Shown here: positions 8,612 through 17,299 of the stretch, in pieces
Layout of the letters: every line of letters starts with the position of its first letter
How positions within the stretch are numbered: the stretch's first letter is position 1
Assembly (NCBI RefSeq): GCF_019428685.1
Contig: NZ_CP080095.1
Coordinates: 3,968,001 to 4,032,000, forward strand
Direction of reading: 5' to 3'
DNA from: Paraburkholderia edwinii
GTDB taxonomy: Bacteria; Pseudomonadota; Gammaproteobacteria; Burkholderiales; Burkholderiaceae
Length of the DNA: 64,000 nt
The notes under the pieces: model-generated
Told to the model about the DNA's origin: nothing
Databases searched by the model: none
The model's input: only the letters and a program-made list of their open reading frames with translations
Made by a program: the position numbers and the translations under genes

Positions 8612-9207
8612 ACACGCCGAACAATGTCTCGCGGCAGGCTCCCGTCTCGCCGCCCGCCCCCGCCCGCCGCCTCGAAGGCGAGCGCTTCGTGCTGCCCGCG
8701 CGCATCCTGCACTGGCTGATGGCGATCCTGATTCTCGCGATGCTTTATGTCGGCGCGGGGATGGTGTCGACGGTCAGCGCCCGTTATCCGGAGTTGCTCG
8801 CGTGGCACCGGCCGCTCGGCATCGCGGTGCTGATTCTTGCGCTGATCCGTCTCGGCGTGCGGGTCACGCATCGCCCACCGCCGCTGCCCTCCGATCTGCA
8901 CCCGGTGCAGGCGGCCGGAGCAAAGGCGTCACACTACCTGCTCTACGCACTGATGATCGCGATGCCGCTGATCGGCTGGGCGATGCAGTCCGCGGGCGGA
9001 TACCCGGTCATCATGTGGAAAGGCTTCGAGCTGCCGCCGATCCTGCCGCACGATATCGTTGTCTACGGTCAGTTGCGCCGTGCGCACGGCTTGCTCGGCT
9101 ATGCGTTTTTCCTGCTGATTCTCGGGCATATGGCCGCCGGGCTGATGCATGCCTGGGTTCGCCGCGACGGTGTGTTCGAGAGCATGGCCGGCGGCGGCGA
9201 TTCGTAG
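8608..9207 (+). CDS. cytochrome b561 family membrane protein
   Basis: 199 residues with four hydrophobic segments. Candidate heme-ligand histidines occur in ARILHWLM, AWHRPLG, KASHYLL and GHMAAGLMH, as in bacterial diheme b561 proteins that pass electrons from quinol to periplasmic partners. It overlaps the catalase-like gene by 4 bp. Its last 279 bp are covered on the other strand by the 3' end of the sterol-desaturase-family gene, an uncommon degree of convergent overlap. Confidence 0.9.
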   Translation: MNTPNNVSRQAPVSPPAPARRLEGERFVLPARILHWLMAILILAMLYVGAGMVSTVSARYPELLAWHRPLGIAVLILALIRLGVRVTHRPPPLPSDLHPVQAAGAKASHYLLYALMIAMPLIGWAMQSAGGYPVIMWKGFELPPILPHDIVVYGQLRRAHGLLGYAFFLLILGHMAAGLMHAWVRRDGVFESMAGGGDS

Positions 9208-10146
9208 GATCTCCGTACCGCGCCTGAGGGCTCGTGCGCGCGCTGCAACCTTGGCCTGTTCGGCCGCGCGGCGGCGCATATCTTCGGTGGTTTCTCCGTT
9301 GCCGTCGGGCAGCCAGCCCGGCGGCCGGAAGATATGTTTCAGCGCGACGCCCACATTCCGCGCGTTCACCACATCGCGCACGAGCGACGTCCAGTGCTCG
9401 AATTCGACGACGAACGGATTGCGCGAATGCGTCGGCGTGACGAGGCCGTAGCGGCACGGCAGGTCTTTACGCTCGCCCACATACGTGCCGAACAGCCGGT
9501 CGAAAATAATCAGTACGCCGCCGTAATTCGCATCGAGGTATTCGAGATTCGATGCATGATGCACGCGGTGCGCGGACGGCGTGTTGAAGATGTATTCGAG
9601 GAATCCGAGCTTCGGCGTCCACGTATTGTGAATCCAGAACTGGTACCAGAGGTTGATCGACAGCACGAGCATGGCGATATGCGGCTGCACGCCGAGCCAG
9701 ACGAGCGGCACGAAGAAGAGTCCCATGCCGGAGAAGTTGGTCGTCCAGCCAAGCCGGTAGGCCGTCGCGAGCGTGAGCTGGTTCGGCGAGTGGTGGACCG
9801 CGTGGGTCGCCCACATCAAACGCACGCGGTGCGCCGTGCGGTGATACCAGTAGTAGCAGAACTCCTGCGCGAGAAACACGAGCAGCAGCGTCGGGACCGA
9901 ATGCATTGCGACCGTATGGATGCGGTGGCGCCATGCGAACGCGAGCATCGGCGCCGCGAGCGTGAACGGCACGAGGTCGATCAGCTTGCGGCCGACGATG
10001 TCGATCAGCGACAGCCGCATTTCATTCCAGTCGAACCGCTCGCCGCCGCGGTGCTGATGCCGCCATTGAAGCACGAACGCCTCGATCAGCGATATGCCGA
10101 CGAAGACCATCGTGACGATGTAAGTGAGCTTGAGAGTAGGTGCCAT
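8929..10146 (-). CDS. sterol desaturase / fatty acid hydroxylase family protein with antisense C-terminal tail
   Basis: 405 residues from ATG 10146. Residues to about 310 are a standard member of the family: four membrane segments and the histidine boxes HRTAH, HAVHH and HRVHH that bind a di-iron centre for hydroxylation of a lipid alkyl chain. From about residue 314 on, the frame reads through the complement of the cytochrome b gene, and the composition becomes polar and low in hydrophobic residues (HMPENQQEKRIAEQ, HRPADQRHRDHQ). This tail is about 90 residues beyond where the domain seems to end and may come from loss of the original stop. Confidence 0.8.
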   Translation of the reverse strand: MAPTLKLTYIVTMVFVGISLIEAFVLQWRHQHRGGERFDWNEMRLSLIDIVGRKLIDLVPFTLAAPMLAFAWRHRIHTVAMHSVPTLLLVFLAQEFCYYWYHRTAHRVRLMWATHAVHHSPNQLTLATAYRLGWTTNFSGMGLFFVPLVWLGVQPHIAMLVLSINLWYQFWIHNTWTPKLGFLEYIFNTPSAHRVHHASNLEYLDANYGGVLIIFDRLFGTYVGERKDLPCRYGLVTPTHSRNPFVVEFEHWTSLVRDVVNARNVGVALKHIFRPPGWLPDGNGETTEDMRRRAAEQAKVAARARALRRGTEILRIAAAGHALEHTVAANPGMHQPGGHMPENQQEKRIAEQAVRTAQLTVDNDIVRQDRRQLEAFPHDDRVSARGLHRPADQRHRDHQCVEQVV

Positions 10147-10515
10147 GATCGTAGAGAGAGCAAACAGTTTCAGGGCCGGGAAAGTCGCGTCGGCTGGCTG
10201 AATTGCTGCGTGCGCGCCGTCGCGTCCCACACCGGCACTCTAGAAAGCGAAGCGGTTAAAAACCATCGACAAACTATGTCGAGGTGTGTCATGGCTTGGG
10301 CGCTTACGGGCAGGGGCGATGGCGCGGACATGGCGCCGCCGCGGCGACCATACGGCGACATACGGCGACATAAGTTTTGCGGCAACGGGCGGCCGCTCAC
10401 GCGGTCGCCGCGATCTGCGCGACCGCGGCGACGGTATGAACTGATGAATGGGAAGTAAAGCGCGGGAAGCCTGAAGAAGGCCGAGGGAAAGCGAAAAGAA
10501 AGCGTGCTGCCGGGG
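10147..10515. other. intergenic, short tandem repeat
   Basis: About 370 bp between the desaturase start and the phosphatase stop. TACGGCGACA is repeated in tandem at 10351-10370, preceded by a related GCGGCGACCA. The left part should hold the desaturase promoter. I see no credible gene or terminator. Confidence 0.5.
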
Positions 10516-11133
10516 TCAGCGCAACGATGCTGGCAGCAGATTCCACTGCCGTATCGCGCGAATATCGCGCTCGAAACCGAGGATGCTGACCGACGCGGTG
10601 TCCAGGTATAGATGCGCGCCGAATCGGACCGAATTCGCGACCCAGCATCCTGCCAGCGAGCGCAGGAAATGCGAATGCGAGAAGAGCGCGGTGCGCCCCG
10701 GCATCGCGAGCAGGCGCTCGATCAGCGCGCTTGCGCGCGCCTGCACCTGTTCGGCGCTCTCGCCTTCCGGAATCGGCGAATGCCAGACGGTCCAGTCGGG
10801 CGCGCTTTCGCGAATCTCTTTGGTGGTGCGTCCTTCGTAGATGCCATAGTCCCATTCGCGCAAGTCGGGCTCTATCTGAACGTGCTCGCCAAGCCCAGCG
10901 AGATGACAGGTGTCGAGCGCGCGCGAGCGCGGGCTCGAAAAAACCGAGTCGAAATGCACGTCGCGAAGCAGCGGGACAAGCGCGCGCGCCTGCTCGCGCC
11001 CATGTTCGGTCAGCGGAATGTCGGTGCGACCGGTGTGATTGCCATTGCGGCTCCACTCGGTTTCGCCATGACGGATCAGCCAGATCTCGCGGTGGCTGGT
11101 CGACTCGTGTTCATGTTCTGCGGCGGTGTTCAT
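10516..11133 (-). CDS. histidine phosphatase (phosphoglycerate mutase-like) family protein
   Basis: 205 residues. WLIRHGETEW holds the phospho-accepting histidine, SSPRSRALDT the second arginine, PEGES the acid residue and SHSHFLRSLAG the second catalytic histidine. LREWDYGIYEGRTT is typical of the broad-specificity branch. ATG 11133 has GGGAG upstream; nine more codons to 11160 are possible. These cytosolic enzymes dephosphorylate sugar phosphates or nucleotide derivatives; the substrate here is open. No neighbour suggests a pathway. Confidence 0.88.
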   Translation of the reverse strand: MNTAAEHEHESTSHREIWLIRHGETEWSRNGNHTGRTDIPLTEHGREQARALVPLLRDVHFDSVFSSPRSRALDTCHLAGLGEHVQIEPDLREWDYGIYEGRTTKEIRESAPDWTVWHSPIPEGESAEQVQARASALIERLLAMPGRTALFSHSHFLRSLAGCWVANSVRFGAHLYLDTASVSILGFERDIRAIRQWNLLPASLR

Positions 11134-11403
11134 CGTTTGACTCCCTGATTCATGGCTCATTCGCGTACCGCATTAGCGTAATGCCGGTGTGAGCAGGTCG
11201 AAGGGGCAATCTCGCGGTGTTCGATTTTATGTCAGCGGCGCAATCGCCGCCTCCGCACGGGCGAACGCCTGATGGGCATTGGTGCGGACTCACCGTGCAA
11301 TCTTTTATTATCGAGGAGGCGTCCACTTTAACGGGTGTGCTTCATGCGAAGCGGATCGACAGGATCGTATCGACGTTGGGCCGGTCTTTGCCAGTGCGGC
11401 GGC

Positions 11404-12819
11404 GTGTGCCGCTGCGGGTGCGACCACCGGATTACGCAGCAGATCTGCACGCGCCTGACCGAACAGATGTCGCGGCGGTCGGTGCTTCGAGCGCTGGGCG
11501 CGAGCTTCGCCGCTGCGGCAATGGGATGGGCGCCGGCGGCACTCGCACAGCCGGCGGCGCGTCCCATCCTCCTCAAAGGCGCGCGCCTTTTCGACGGCAA
11601 AGCGGCCATGCTGATCAACGGCCGCGACGTGCTCGTGGAAGGCAACCGCATCACCGCCCTGGTGCCGGCGGGACAAACTATCGACAACGCACAGGTCGTC
11701 GATTGCACGGGCACGGTCATCATGCCGGGCCTGATCGACGTGCACTGGCATTCGCTTCTCGCGGCCATTCCGCTCAACGTCGCGATGACGTCCGACGTCG
11801 CGTATGTGCATCTCGTCGCCGCGCAGGAGGCGCAGCGCACGCTGATGCGCGGCTTTACGAGCGTGCGCGACGTCGGCGGTCCGTCGTTCGCGCTCAAGCG
11901 CGCCGTCGACGAAAACCGTTTGCCGGGGCCGCGCATCTATCCTTCGGGCGCGATGCTCTCGCAGACCGCGGGCCACGGCGATTTTCGCTTGCCCAGCGAT
12001 TTACCGGGCAGCGCGCTGTGTTCGCTCAGTGCAGCCGAAGTGGCCGGTGTGTCGTCGATCGCGGATGGCGTGCCCGACGTGCTGAAACGCACGCGCGAGC
12101 AGCTGATGCAGGGCGCGAGCCAGATCAAGATTATGGCTGGCGGCGGCGTGTCGTCGATGTTCGATCCGCTCGATTCGATCCAGTACACGCCGGCCGAAAT
12201 GCGCGCGGCCGTCGATGCAGCCGCCGATTGGGGCACCTATGTGTGCGCGCATGTCTACACATCGGCCGGTATCGATCGTGCGCTGACGTGCGGCGTGAAA
12301 TCGATCGAACATGGCCAGCTCGCCAACGAGGACACGGTAAAACGCATCGCCGATGCGGGCGCCTGGTGGAGCATCCAGCCGTTCCTCGCCGACGAGGACG
12401 CAAACCCGAAGTCGAACCCGATACAACAGGCGCAGCAGCGCGAAATCGCGCAAGGCACGGTGCGCGCATTCGAACTGGGCCAGAAGCACAAGGTGAAGAT
12501 GGCCTGGGGCACCGACATTCTGTTTTCACCGGCCGGAACGGCCACGCAAGGGCGGCAGCTCGCGAAAATCGCGCGCTGGTTTTCGAATGCCGACGTGCTG
12601 CGGCTCGCGACAAGCCGCAATGCGGAACTGCTCGCGCTATCGGGAGCGCGCAATCCCTATCCGGGCAAACTCGGCGTGATCGAAACGGGCGCGCTCGCGG
12701 ATCTGCTGGTTATCGACGGCAATCCGCTCGAGAACATCAATCTGATCTCGGACCCCGAGGCCCATATGAAGATCATCATGAAAGATGGCCGCATCTATAA
12801 AAACACGCTTGCGGCTTGA
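11404..12819 (+). CDS. Tat-exported metal-dependent amidohydrolase family protein
   Basis: Read from GTG 11404, 471 residues. It begins MCRCGC, then SRRSVLRAL (23-31), a twin-arginine motif, and a hydrophobic segment ending near ALAQ. The enzyme part has the amidohydrolase metal set: GLIDVHWHS (HxH), KIMAGGG, CAHVYTSAG, SIEHG and WGTD; the C-terminal LADLLVIDGNPLENI is the usual closing beta-sandwich strand. Such enzymes hydrolyse cyclic amides or dipeptides (imidazolonepropionase/prolidase-like). A further GTG at 11335 with GAGGAGG 15 bp before it is an alternative start. Followed at 150 bp by a small secreted protein gene. Confidence 0.83.
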   Translation: MCRCGCDHRITQQICTRLTEQMSRRSVLRALGASFAAAAMGWAPAALAQPAARPILLKGARLFDGKAAMLINGRDVLVEGNRITALVPAGQTIDNAQVVDCTGTVIMPGLIDVHWHSLLAAIPLNVAMTSDVAYVHLVAAQEAQRTLMRGFTSVRDVGGPSFALKRAVDENRLPGPRIYPSGAMLSQTAGHGDFRLPSDLPGSALCSLSAAEVAGVSSIADGVPDVLKRTREQLMQGASQIKIMAGGGVSSMFDPLDSIQYTPAEMRAAVDAAADWGTYVCAHVYTSAGIDRALTCGVKSIEHGQLANEDTVKRIADAGAWWSIQPFLADEDANPKSNPIQQAQQREIAQGTVRAFELGQKHKVKMAWGTDILFSPAGTATQGRQLAKIARWFSNADVLRLATSRNAELLALSGARNPYPGKLGVIETGALADLLVIDGNPLENINLISDPEAHMKIIMKDGRIYKNTLAA

Positions 12820-12969
12820 TGACGGAACGAAAGGAACGGCCGATGTCACCCGGAAATGGTCCGTGCGGTTTCATAAACGACGACTGCATGGAACGGCGAC
12901 ACTGCTCGTTGATTCGACGCATCGACCCGCAAACAGGACATTGAATGGGTCATTCAAAGGAGTGCAAAT

Positions 12970-13404
12970 ATGCAATCGAAGACCAAACCGCATTCGACTA
13001 TTGCCGCATGGGCGGCGACGCTTCTGCTCACCCTATCGGGTGATGCGTTCGCGCAAAGCGCCGGATTGCCGCCTGTGCAAACGCAAGGCGACATCAGTTA
13101 TGTCTCGGGCGGCATCGGCCACGACGAGGCCGAAGCGCTGCGCCACGATGAAAACCAGTGGCCGCTCGCAATCGGCTTCTTCGGCCCGACCGCCGACTAT
13201 CTTGCCGACGTGCACGTGCGCATCGCCGATTCCAAAGGTACCGAACTCATGCAGGCCGATTCGCGCGGACCTTATATGCTGGTGAAACTGCCTGCGGGCA
13301 GCTATAACGTTTATGCGCGCTACAAGACCGAAGAGAAGCATCAGATGGTCAATGTGTCGGGCAATGGGCACCAGCGCGTGTCGTTCCGCTTCAGCATCCA
13401 ATAA
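12970..13404 (+). CDS. secreted protein with carboxypeptidase-regulatory-like beta fold
   Basis: 144 residues with a Sec signal (AAWATLLLTLSGDAFAQ, cleavage near residue 29). The mature part alternates short strands and ends in GPYMLVKLPAGSYNVYARYKTEEKHQMVNVSGNGHQRVSFRF, which reads like the carboxypeptidase-regulatory or transthyretin-like sandwich found in periplasmic accessory proteins. AAAGGAG precedes ATG 12970. The lipoprotein gene follows after 32 bp, so the two are probably co-transcribed. Function unknown. Confidence 0.8.
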   Translation: MQSKTKPHSTIAAWAATLLLTLSGDAFAQSAGLPPVQTQGDISYVSGGIGHDEAEALRHDENQWPLAIGFFGPTADYLADVHVRIADSKGTELMQADSRGPYMLVKLPAGSYNVYARYKTEEKHQMVNVSGNGHQRVSFRFSIQ

Positions 13405-13436
13405 TGCGTTCTCACGGCGTGGACACGGAGGGCATC

Positions 13437-13838
13437 ATGCGGCTCGATTCGATCAGAACAACAATCGCTGTGGTCGTTTGCGGCGCGCTGCTCGCCGCGT
13501 GCGCGTCCCAGCAGGAACGTGCGAGCGCAAAGGACGACATGCTCGCCGCCGCGGGCTTCACGATTCTGCCGGCCAACACGGCTCAACGCAGGCTCGAATT
13601 GCAGACCTTGCCGCCGAATAAGGTCGTACAGAAAGTTCAGGGCGATAAGGTCGTGTTCCTTTATGCGGACCCGTATGCGTGCGGATGCCTCTATATCGGC
13701 GATCAGGCCGCGTGGAATACCTATCGCAAGCAGCAGTTCGAGGCGAACCTCGCGCGCGAGCAGCAGATGACCGCGCAGATGAACGAACAGGCAGCGTGGG
13801 ATTGGGGCCCGTGGGGACCGGGGTGGTGGCGGTATTGA
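13437..13838 (+). CDS. small lipoprotein, unknown function
   Basis: 133 residues from ATG 13437 (GGAGG upstream). The lipobox LLAAC places the lipidated cysteine near residue 22. The mature part has YADPYACGCLYIGDQAAWNTYRK, with a CGC pair, and finishes in a Trp/Pro/Gly-rich end (WDWGPWGPGWWRY). No fold is recognised. Its place 32 bp behind the secreted beta protein suggests the two act together at the envelope. Confidence 0.8.
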   Translation: MRLDSIRTTIAVVVCGALLAACASQQERASAKDDMLAAAGFTILPANTAQRRLELQTLPPNKVVQKVQGDKVVFLYADPYACGCLYIGDQAAWNTYRKQQFEANLAREQQMTAQMNEQAAWDWGPWGPGWWRY

Positions 13839-13940
13839 TGCAATGCGCCGCGGTGATGCGCGTTTGATGCGCTGGGCATCGGACGCGGTGCTCGTACGCT
13901 TAAGTGCGCAGTCGCGGTGCGAGCGACGTGAGATAAAGCG

Positions 13941-14873
13941 TTATCGCGGCGCAATTGCGATTGCGCCTCTGACGAACGCATGCGCCAGCATCACGCCTCC
14001 GATCGCAACGACGACCACGCCGATCATGCGTGCAACACGCCCGCCGTTCGGCGCGAGCCGTTCCGCGGTAATCGCCGCGGTGACGGCCGCCATCACACGC
14101 AGATCCATCATGCCGGCTGCAAGCAGAACCGCCGTCGAGCCCGCGCAACAGCATGCGCAGTGAAGACCGCGGCGCACTCCATGGCGCCATGCATGTGCGA
14201 CATCCGCTGCGGCGGATGACCGCCCCCGCCCCTGCTCTACCACGCAATGCGACGTATCCCGGCAGCACGCCAGATGACGCGCCCTCCATGCACTGAACTG
14301 CAGCATGCCGGCAATCAGCACCGCCGCGCCAATCGCCACTGGAACACTGCGCGCAAACGCGGGCCACTGCATCGCGAGCCCGGCCAAGGCAGCGCCCGGT
14401 GGAAACACGGCAGCGCCGAGTGCGGCCCAGACCATGAAGTAGCCCAAGCCGACGCAAGCCGTCAGACGCCCCGCGCGTGAATGTCCCAGACGGCCGGCCG
14501 TCTCGTGATAACGCCACAGCATCGGCGCAAGCGACGGCAGCATCATCGCGACCATCATCACGATCCACATGCCGATAAACGATGCCGCCGCGCGCGGCCA
14601 CGTCTGTCCGCACATCCGCGACCACGTCATCGACATCGACCAGCCGCCGGGCATCGGCGTCTCGCCCATCGCCGACATCGAAACGCATGCGATTGCCATC
14701 AGCGCCGCGCTCGCGATAAACAGCGAGGCGCAGACGCCGAAGAACAGACGCCGCGAAGCCGCTGTCGACAACGACGTGGTCGAACCTTCGCTGCCGCCCG
14801 AGGCGGCGGTGGTGTCAATGGCGGCGACATGCCATTCAAGCCGCCGCGCATCGGTTGTGCGGACAACGTTCAC
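13941..14873 (-). CDS. DUF2182 family integral membrane protein
   Basis: 310 residues from a GTG at 14873. It has several membrane segments, with Met-rich MWIVMMVAMMLPSLAPMLWRYHETA as the family signature and cysteine-rich loops (RHLACCRDTSHCVVEQ, HCACCCAGS) compatible with metal binding. The start lies 3 bp after the DUF899 stop, so the genes are translationally coupled. DUF2182 proteins are described as predicted metal-binding membrane proteins; the true role is unknown. Confidence 0.85.
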   Translation of the reverse strand: MNVVRTTDARRLEWHVAAIDTTAASGGSEGSTTSLSTAASRRLFFGVCASLFIASAALMAIACVSMSAMGETPMPGGWSMSMTWSRMCGQTWPRAAASFIGMWIVMMVAMMLPSLAPMLWRYHETAGRLGHSRAGRLTACVGLGYFMVWAALGAAVFPPGAALAGLAMQWPAFARSVPVAIGAAVLIAGMLQFSAWRARHLACCRDTSHCVVEQGRGRSSAAADVAHAWRHGVRRGLHCACCCAGSTAVLLAAGMMDLRVMAAVTAAITAERLAPNGGRVARMIGVVVVAIGGVMLAHAFVRGAIAIAPR

Positions 14874-14876
14874 GAT

Positions 14877-15704
14877 TCACCCCACCGCTTTCCCTTGGGT
14901 TCCGTGCCGATTTCCTTGTTTGTCACGCGTGTCATTCTTGTCGTATTTGTCGTATTCGTCGTGCCGGCGCCACCAGACGCCTGTTTCGTTGCGCCCTTTC
15001 GGCGCACGGTCGAGCCACTGATACATGCCCCACACGCCGTCCACGCCACGCGCGTAGGTCGAGTAAGCGTGATAGACCACGCTATCCTCGAGCACGAAAG
15101 TACTGACGCCCGGCCGGTCGAGCGAGTAAGTCGCCGCATCGGTGCCGCAGCGCGCGGCGAATTCGGCGACGGGCGCGGGCGGCGGCGTGACATCCATCGC
15201 ATGGCCGCCGCGTTCGTAGTTGTAGTCGACGCTCCCCGAGCGCTGCTGTTGTTCGGTGAACGACACGTTGAAGTCGAAGTTGAAGTCGCTGTCGACCGAC
15301 GAGGCCCACGGGAACGACCAGCCCATACGCTGCCGGTAGGCATGCAGTTTGGCGAGCGGCGCGCGCGACACCGCGGTCAGCATGACGTCGTGATGCGCGA
15401 GATGGACCGCGATGCCGTCGAAGCCATCGGCCACCGCCGAGCACGACGGGCAGCCGGCCTTGTAGTCGGGCCCGAACATGAAGTGATAGACGATCAGCTG
15501 CGAGCGCCCTTTGAAGAGCTCGGGCAACGTGACCGTTCCGTCATCGGTGTCGAAGCGATAGGTCTTGTCGATGCGCACCCACGGCAGCGCCTGGCGGCGC
15601 CGCGCGAGTTCGTCGCCGCGCCGCGTGTATTCCTTTTCCGCTTCGAGCAGATCGACGCGGGCCGCGAGCCATTGGTCGCGCGTGGCGGTTGCATGTGTCG
15701 TCAT
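14877..15704 (-). CDS. DUF899 family thioredoxin-like protein
   Basis: 275 residues. The fold is thioredoxin-like with CPSC in the redox-motif position (GPDYKAGCPSCSAVADGFD, near residue 90) and the conserved HLAHHDVMLTAVSRAPL. AAAGGAGG precedes ATG 15704. The last 30 residues are an unusually charged tail (DEYDKYDKNDTRDKQGN). Upstream and divergent lies an HTH protein, the usual neighbour type of DUF899 genes; downstream is DUF2182. A redox or metal-related envelope task is a reasonable guess. Confidence 0.9.
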   Translation of the reverse strand: MTTHATATRDQWLAARVDLLEAEKEYTRRGDELARRRQALPWVRIDKTYRFDTDDGTVTLPELFKGRSQLIVYHFMFGPDYKAGCPSCSAVADGFDGIAVHLAHHDVMLTAVSRAPLAKLHAYRQRMGWSFPWASSVDSDFNFDFNVSFTEQQQRSGSVDYNYERGGHAMDVTPPPAPVAEFAARCGTDAATYSLDRPGVSTFVLEDSVVYHAYSTYARGVDGVWGMYQWLDRAPKGRNETGVWWRRHDEYDKYDKNDTRDKQGNRHGTQGKAVG

Positions 15705-15845
15705 TTTGCGTTCCTCCTTTCGGTATCCTTCGTCAGATGTTCGGCTAACGAAACAGCGGAACCAGCGTGGCGCCGATGTCGTGATGCCAGACTAATGCGC
15801 GCAGCCGCCATGGAGGGAGTGACAAGTGTGTCGGGATTCGTATAG

Positions 15846-17063
15846 ATGGACTCGCTGATCACCTCGGCGGCGCGCGCCCTCGCCGCCGGCGACCCGCTCG
15901 GCGCGCTCAATCGCGTTGCATTGCGCGACGACGCGCCGGCGCTCGCGCTGCGCGGCATCGCGATGGCACAACTCGGCGAGTTCACGCGTGCACGAGTGCT
16001 TGTGCGCAGTGCAGCACGCGCCTTCGGCGCGCGGGAGGCAGTCGCGCGTGCACGATGCGCGGTGGCCGAAGCGGAGATCGCGCTCGCGTTGCGCGATCTG
16101 CACTGGCCGACTAAAGCGCTCGACGCGGCCTGCGCGACGCTCGACGCGCACGGCGACCGCGTGAATGCGGCGCATGCGCGATATCTGTCGGTCCGTCGGT
16201 TGTTGCTGATCGGCCGCCTGCAGGACGCCGCGCGCGCGCTTGGCGCGCTCGATCCTGCCGCGCTGCCGCCGGCGCTCCGTGCCGCGCATGAACTGATGGT
16301 GGCTGGCCTTGCGATGCGGCGGCTGCAAAGCGAGCCGGCCCGTGCGGCGCTCGCGCGCGCCCGGCAGGCTGCGCGCGAAGCCGGCATTCCCGCGCTGAAC
16401 GCGGAAGTGGCGAGCGCGACGCGGTTGCTCGAGGCGCCCGCCGCACGGCAAATCGTGCGAGGCGAAGAACGGCTGCTATTGCTCGATGAAGTGGAAGCCG
16501 TGCTCGAATCGCCGGCGCTGGTCGTCGATGCGTGCAGGTACGTGGTGCGCGATGCGCATACGGTGGTGTCGCTGGCGCGGCGGCCGGTGCTGTTCACGCT
16601 GGCACGCGCGCTTGCCGAAGCATGGCCCGCCGACGTGCCGCGCGACGTGCTGATCGCGCGTGCGTTTCGCACGAAGCACGCGGACGAAACGCATCGCGCC
16701 CGGCTGCGCGTCGAGCTGGGGCGCTTGCGCTCGATGCTGCGGACCTTCGCCGGCATCGACGCGACGCAGCGCGGCTTCGTGCTCGCGCCGCGCGGCCCGC
16801 GCGAGGTAGTCGTGCTCGCGCAGCCTGTCGAAGGCGAGCACGCGGCGCTGCTCGCGTTTCTGTCCGACGGCGAATCGTGGTCGAGTTCGGCGCTTGCGCT
16901 CGCGTCGGGCGCGAGCCAGCGGACTGTGCAGCGCGCGCTCGAGCAGCTTGCGCAGACGGGCAAGGTGCAGTCGTTTGGGCAGGGACGCGCGCGGCGCTGG
17001 ATGACGCCGGGTGTGCCGGGGTTTTCGGCGATGTTGTTGTTGCCGGCGTTGCTGGAGGGTTGA
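15846..17063 (+). CDS. helix-turn-helix regulator with N-terminal helical-repeat (TPR-like) region
   Basis: 405 residues. The first 230 residues are Ala/Arg-rich paired helices resembling tetratricopeptide repeats. Around 240-320 a second domain contains PRDVLIARAFRTKHADETHRARLRVELGRLR, similar to the OmpR-like DNA-binding part of SARP/BTAD-type regulators. The C-terminus (about 335-390, SSALALASGASQRTVQRALEQLAQTGKVQSFGQGRARRW) is a second winged helix. It is divergent from DUF899 across 141 bp and is presumably its regulator. Confidence 0.8.
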   Translation: MDSLITSAARALAAGDPLGALNRVALRDDAPALALRGIAMAQLGEFTRARVLVRSAARAFGAREAVARARCAVAEAEIALALRDLHWPTKALDAACATLDAHGDRVNAAHARYLSVRRLLLIGRLQDAARALGALDPAALPPALRAAHELMVAGLAMRRLQSEPARAALARARQAAREAGIPALNAEVASATRLLEAPAARQIVRGEERLLLLDEVEAVLESPALVVDACRYVVRDAHTVVSLARRPVLFTLARALAEAWPADVPRDVLIARAFRTKHADETHRARLRVELGRLRSMLRTFAGIDATQRGFVLAPRGPREVVVLAQPVEGEHAALLAFLSDGESWSSSALALASGASQRTVQRALEQLAQTGKVQSFGQGRARRWMTPGVPGFSAMLLLPALLEG

Positions 17064-17299
17064 ACATCCGCCTGCAACGTAGCGCCTGCAATCCAGCCAA
17101 ACATCTCAATCCGAGATACACCAAATCACATCAATTCATTTTTTAAGATACGGGTTTACGCCTATCCTACGTTGGACGTCAGTGCGGCGAGCAAAACGCA
17201 AGCGCGTGACAAGCATTCATTGATATTGATGTGATTAAACGTCGTGTGTCGCCGCACCATGTGAACCAGCGGCGAGCCGCACCCCAACATGAAGGTTCA

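Noticed and set aside
10351..10372. Tandem TACGGCGACA as a CRISPR-like or VNTR array
   Set aside because: Only two units, no spacers.
9334..10458. 374-codon plus-strand frame
   Set aside because: Complement of the sterol desaturase gene; composition dominated by Arg, Glu and His as usual for shadows in GC-rich DNA.
14481..15845. 454-codon plus-strand frame
   Set aside because: Covers DUF2182 and DUF899 in antisense; no recognisable domain.
15701..17104. 467-codon minus-strand frame rich in Ser and Arg
   Set aside because: Antisense of the HTH regulator, whose frame shows clear winged-helix motifs.
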